Source: Breviolum minutum Mf 1.05b.01
Taxonomy: Eukaryota > Sar > Dinophyceae > Suessiales > Symbiodiniaceae
Direction of reading: 5' to 3'
DNA: 64,000 nt
Assembly: GCA_000507305.1 (NCBI GenBank)
Contig: DF239751.1
Coordinates: 100,887 to 164,886, forward strand
Shown: in pieces, positions 61,211-64,000 of the stretch
Numbering within the stretch: the stretch's first letter is position 1
Layout of the letters: every line of letters starts with the position of its first letter
Translations under genes and position numbers: made by a program
The notes under the pieces: model-generated
Seen by the model: the letters and a program-made list of their open reading frames with translations, nothing else
Told to the model about the DNA's origin: nothing
Databases searched by the model: none

Positions 61211-61515
61211 TTAAAGGCAGCATTCAAAATCTGAACCGAGTAACCACTCGTCACCATCAGATCGGTTGGCTGATTCTTGCAATTTTGCTATTGCAATACG
61301 CTGAGCGCCTTGAAAGCTAAAGTGCCTGCCAAGCCTTCCCTTGATCGCAGCGATGATATCTCGCTGGTCTCGAGGCGTGCTCTCCAGCAGGTTCTGAAGA
61401 TACAAACAGACACTGCACCCTGTGAACAGGGCCTCCGACTTCGCCAAGACGACCCATGGAAGCTCCACAGCCCAGGCACGTCTGAACGTGCCGAGGTCTG
61501 CTGGAGAGCCATCAA
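61211..61515 (-). CDS. Minus-strand coding fragment, unknown
   Basis: The best frame reads LQNLLESTPRDQRDIIAAIK, then GRHFSFQGAQRIAIAKLQES, helical and without a recognised domain. A second frame overlaps its N-terminal half. Part of the same minus-strand block. Confidence 0.35.
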
Positions 61516-61591
61516 GATGGTCCAGATTCTGTTGCAGCCTTCATCTCAAGTTGGTTTACGCCGCTGCAAATTTGTGTCAAAACAACGTCCG

Positions 61592-61891
61592 TCAGAGTCT
61601 TTTCTTTTGATTTNTCCTTGTTGCCTTTGGCGCAATCTCTTGAAAGCTCTTTCTCCTGGGTAAACACTGACGGACACATGGCAAAATCATGGTTTTACAT
61701 GAATCAGCCCTTTCAATCATTTGCATGTGAGCTTCAATCTGTTCGACGGACAAAAACTGCTCCACCCGCATCAAGGCTTTAGCCATAGCAGCACGGTTTT
61801 GAGGCCGCGCTTGGAACATATTGCTGGCCCCCACGCTGATCATGGATGCGAGAGCTCTCTCTGCTCTCTGATAGCATTTGTGGGGATCCAT
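61592..61891 (-). CDS. Minus-strand helical coding fragment, unknown
   Basis: Begins MDPHKCYQRAERALASMISV and continues ARPQNRAAMAKALMRVEQFL, SVEQIEAHMQMIERADSC. Helical, with no family recognised. The 3' part contains an ambiguous base (61614). Confidence 0.4.
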   Translation of the reverse strand: MDPHKCYQRAERALASMISVGASNMFQARPQNRAAMAKALMRVEQFLSVEQIEAHMQMIERADSCKTMILPCVRQCLPRRKSFQEIAPKATRXNQKKRL

Positions 61892-62147
61892 CTCCTAGAG
61901 TTCAACACTTTAAGTTGAAGTCAGGCTGCTGGACGAACAAATGGAATTATGTTGCTGCCTGGTTTCTCTTCGTGCTCTGTCTTCTCGATCCAGCTGCAAG
62001 ATTGCAAACTGCCTGCCTTTGGCGATGAGACAAGATGGTGCGTCGTCTGGGTTCTTCGCAGCCAGGTTCCTTGGCAATGCCATGTGATAATGAATGCCAG
62101 GCGATGCTTTGGGCATTCAAATTGAACACTCAGTGGTACATTGAAGC

Positions 62148-62690
62148 TCAAACAAGGATCTGTAGTGCTTGAACAATGTCTTGAGTGGGAAGCTTCCAAG
62201 GTTGCCATTGCCTAAGGCACTCACAGACCTGGATTTGTTCTTGCATCGGCAGCAAGGAAAGATTGTGGCGAGGCAAGTCCAGCTCTTCTGCGTCCTGCGC
62301 ATTTACCTGATCATCAACCTCTGACTGGAGGTCCAGTTTGTTCACAACTGCCACACTTGCAACAGGATCTGACTCCATCGGAACAGCGGCCCACCAATGG
62401 AAATTTTCTGCAAGGACAAGAGGTACAATACCTTCAGCATCTTCAGAAAATAATGAAGTCCCAACCAAATGCTGAGCCACAGTATGCTGATTCCAGTAGA
62501 TGGCGATATCTACTTTGCAAGCAGAAGCAAGGGCATGCATGAAAAGAACATCAACCCATTTTCCTTGAAGCTTGCTCTTCTGCACTTGTGTCGAGAAGGC
62601 AACCCCAGACAGAAACTTGCAGATGGCGTGGAGACTGCACCCAGCCAATTCTTGATCCCTTGGCAATGTCTGAAAAAATCTTGATGCCAT
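62148..62690 (-). CDS. OTU-like cysteine protease candidate
   Basis: A 180-residue frame, open a further 20 codons upstream of the ATG at 62690. The segment ELAGCSLHAICKFLSG resembles the OTU catalytic block (D-G-x-C-L-F/H-x-A-I) with Cys placed before Leu-His-Ala-Ile. The segment GKWVDVLFMHALASACKVDI matches the W-x-x-x-x-x-x-x-A-L-A conserved middle, and VPLVLAENFHWWAAVP matches the terminal His motif (N-x-H-(W/Y)). OTU proteases remove ubiquitin; in many protists they occur inside transposons. The Asp-Gly of the usual DGNC motif is replaced by Ala-Gly, so activity is uncertain. Confidence 0.45.
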   Translation of the reverse strand: MASRFFQTLPRDQELAGCSLHAICKFLSGVAFSTQVQKSKLQGKWVDVLFMHALASACKVDIAIYWNQHTVAQHLVGTSLFSEDAEGIVPLVLAENFHWWAAVPMESDPVASVAVVNKLDLQSEVDDQVNAQDAEELDLPRHNLSLLPMQEQIQVCECLRQWQPWKLPTQDIVQALQILV

Positions 62691-62880
62691 GGAATGAAAT
62701 TTTTCAAAGATCGCAAAGAAAACAAAAGCTGAATTTTGCCAAAGAACTTGTTGTCACTCAGCCAGGTGCAAGCCATCTTGCGCGCATCAGCTATTTGTAG
62801 CTTTTCCTGAAACCATGCTAGTGGCCAGTCATGTTTGGATCATTGTTTCAATCGACAATTAGGCTTTTCTTGATTTTAAG

Positions 62881-63388
62881 TCAAGTTTCGTCTTTCATCT
62901 TCCTCCATCTCTGCCATGGTTCCCTTCTTGGGAAGGGTTGGGCCAAAGCTGCCACAACAAAAGCCCGTGGTCCACAGTCCGGGTCCGTAATGCGATCTTT
63001 CACGACCTGAAAAAGGAGGAAAAGGGGCCCGTGAACAACTGAATGGGCCGAAGCAGGGAGAAAATGGGCAACTAAGAGAAGCACAAGGCCATCAGTCATG
63101 ACCTTACTTGAAGCATTTGAAGCTCAAGATTGAAAGAGTGTCAGTTGCAACTAGTTTGAGCCAAGAAGCTTGTTCTGGCGCAGCATGTGGACATTTGATC
63201 CCTCCAGGACCTGCACCCTGCGGGTGGTCTGGGATCTCTATCTCAAATCTGTGAAGGATGTCCGGCGTGAAGAATGGTTTCCAAGTCAGCATGGCGCTAC
63301 AATGAGAAAGCTGATGACACTGCTGATGACAGGCTGCTAACACCAAATATTGAAAATTGATGGACATTTGCAAAGCATCGACGGACAC
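62881..63388 (-). CDS. Minus-strand coding fragments, unknown
   Basis: Two frames: 63388-63104 (MSVDALQMSINFQYLVLAAC, then KPFFTPDILHRFEIEIPDHP) and 63099-62881 (VVKDRITDPDCGPRAFVVAA). They may be successive exons of the gene continuing into the OTU-like frame; DPDCGPRAFVVA could carry another catalytic-type Cys. No family recognised. Confidence 0.3.
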
Positions 63389-63723
63389 TAACCGAAATTG
63401 TCAAGTGCATATGTCCAGCTGATGACGCAGCTGCCTAGACTCCTGACTCATTTTTCATGACATGATGATGGTCGATGCTGGAACCGTCACTGTGGATGCA
63501 CGTCATGTCTCATGTCTGGAATCAACAACAAGTTCTTGACCTGACGTAACCTAGCAAGCGGAGTGGCGGATATTTTCACTTCGGGCGTGGGGCATCCTTT
63601 GACTTTCTCTCTTGATCTTCCTGTCTCTTCTTCAAGACTTTCATGACAGCTTTACAAACCACATTGTATGGCTTCCCCACTTGACAGGGCATAACAGAGT
63701 CGCTCACTGACTCAATGACTTCC

Positions 63724-64000
63724 CTTGGTTTGCACCATCGAACCTGGGTTCAGATGTACAAGCAGTAAGACTTAAGATAGTGTGAATGAGAGACGCAATA
63801 CTTGGAGGTCAGACGTGTGAGCCACTGCTTGCACCATCGAACCCAGGTTCCATGGTGCAAACCAAGTGGAGCTGCTCCACTTGGTTTGCACCATCGAACC
63901 TGGGTTCAGATGTACAAGCAGTAAGACTTAAGATAGTGTGAATGAGAGACGCAATACTTGGAGGTCAGACGTGTGAGCCACTGCTTGCACCATCGAACCC
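63724..64000 (+). repeat. 156-bp tandem direct repeat at the right edge
   Basis: The unit starts CTTGGTTTGCACCATCGAAC at 63724 and again at 63880. The second copy runs out at the window edge and is identical as far as seen. Each unit also ends with GCACCATCGAACCC, so TTGCACCATCGAAC occurs four times. Confidence 0.93.
63840..63906. repeat. 67-nt near-perfect palindrome
   Basis: Arms 63840-63872 and 63874-63906 are reverse complements over 33 nt with one mismatch, around a single central T (GTGGAGC-T-GCTCCAC). It joins the end of one 156-bp unit to the start of the next. It could extrude as a cruciform or be the junction of two inverted element ends. Confidence 0.9.

Overview
This looks like nuclear DNA of a photosynthetic (peridinin-type) dinoflagellate, most probably a Symbiodiniaceae-like alga. 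Four things point that way. A chlorophyll-binding light-harvesting gene carries a signal peptide with a phenylalanine cleavage motif, as used by secondary plastids. Eighteen introns can be placed to the base, and they use GT, GC and one GA donor with acceptors that are almost always AG|G. Three copies of the 3' end of the dinoflagellate spliced leader (TTGGCTCAAG) lie just upstream of genes. Finally, most genes run in one direction with short gaps between them. Exons are short (30 to 380 nt), so most coding sequence had to be read exon by exon, using conserved motifs and reading-frame phase across splice sites.

Layout, plus strand, left to right. (1) About 1.9-13.9 kb: exon chains of an unrecognised gene (or genes) with a Cys-rich start and a low-complexity end. 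A complete chlorophyll a/c-binding protein gene (6808-7596) lies inside one of its introns. (2) 14.19-22.77 kb: a CAMK-like protein kinase with a C-terminal PDZ domain, in about 17 exons. (3) 23-29.5 kb: mostly microsatellites. (4) 29.75-35.98 kb: an unrecognised spliced gene with one helicase-like motif. (5) 37.28-38.07 kb: an intronless PLAC8-type Cys-rich membrane protein. (6) 39.52-47.88 kb and 49.57-54.47 kb: two neighbouring paralogous single-domain voltage-gated cation channels, each with a pair of C-terminal EF-hands, followed by a fragment resembling their N-terminus near 56 kb. (7) After a convergent strand switch at about 57.3-58.5 kb, minus-strand open frames (58.5-63.4 kb) look like a dispersed, partly frameshifted family and include an OTU-like protease candidate. 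(8) The right edge is a 156-bp tandem repeat holding a 67-nt near-perfect palindrome.

The genes do not form a pathway. Light harvesting, Ca2+-linked signalling (kinase-PDZ, EF-hand channels) and a membrane Cys-rich protein are simply neighbours. The most informative features concern gene structure: relict spliced leaders that imply mRNA-mediated gene gain, a gene nested in another gene's intron, introns flanked by direct repeats, and adjacent channel paralogs that share none of the introns that can be compared between them. Exon boundaries written as 'about' are not fixed to the base.
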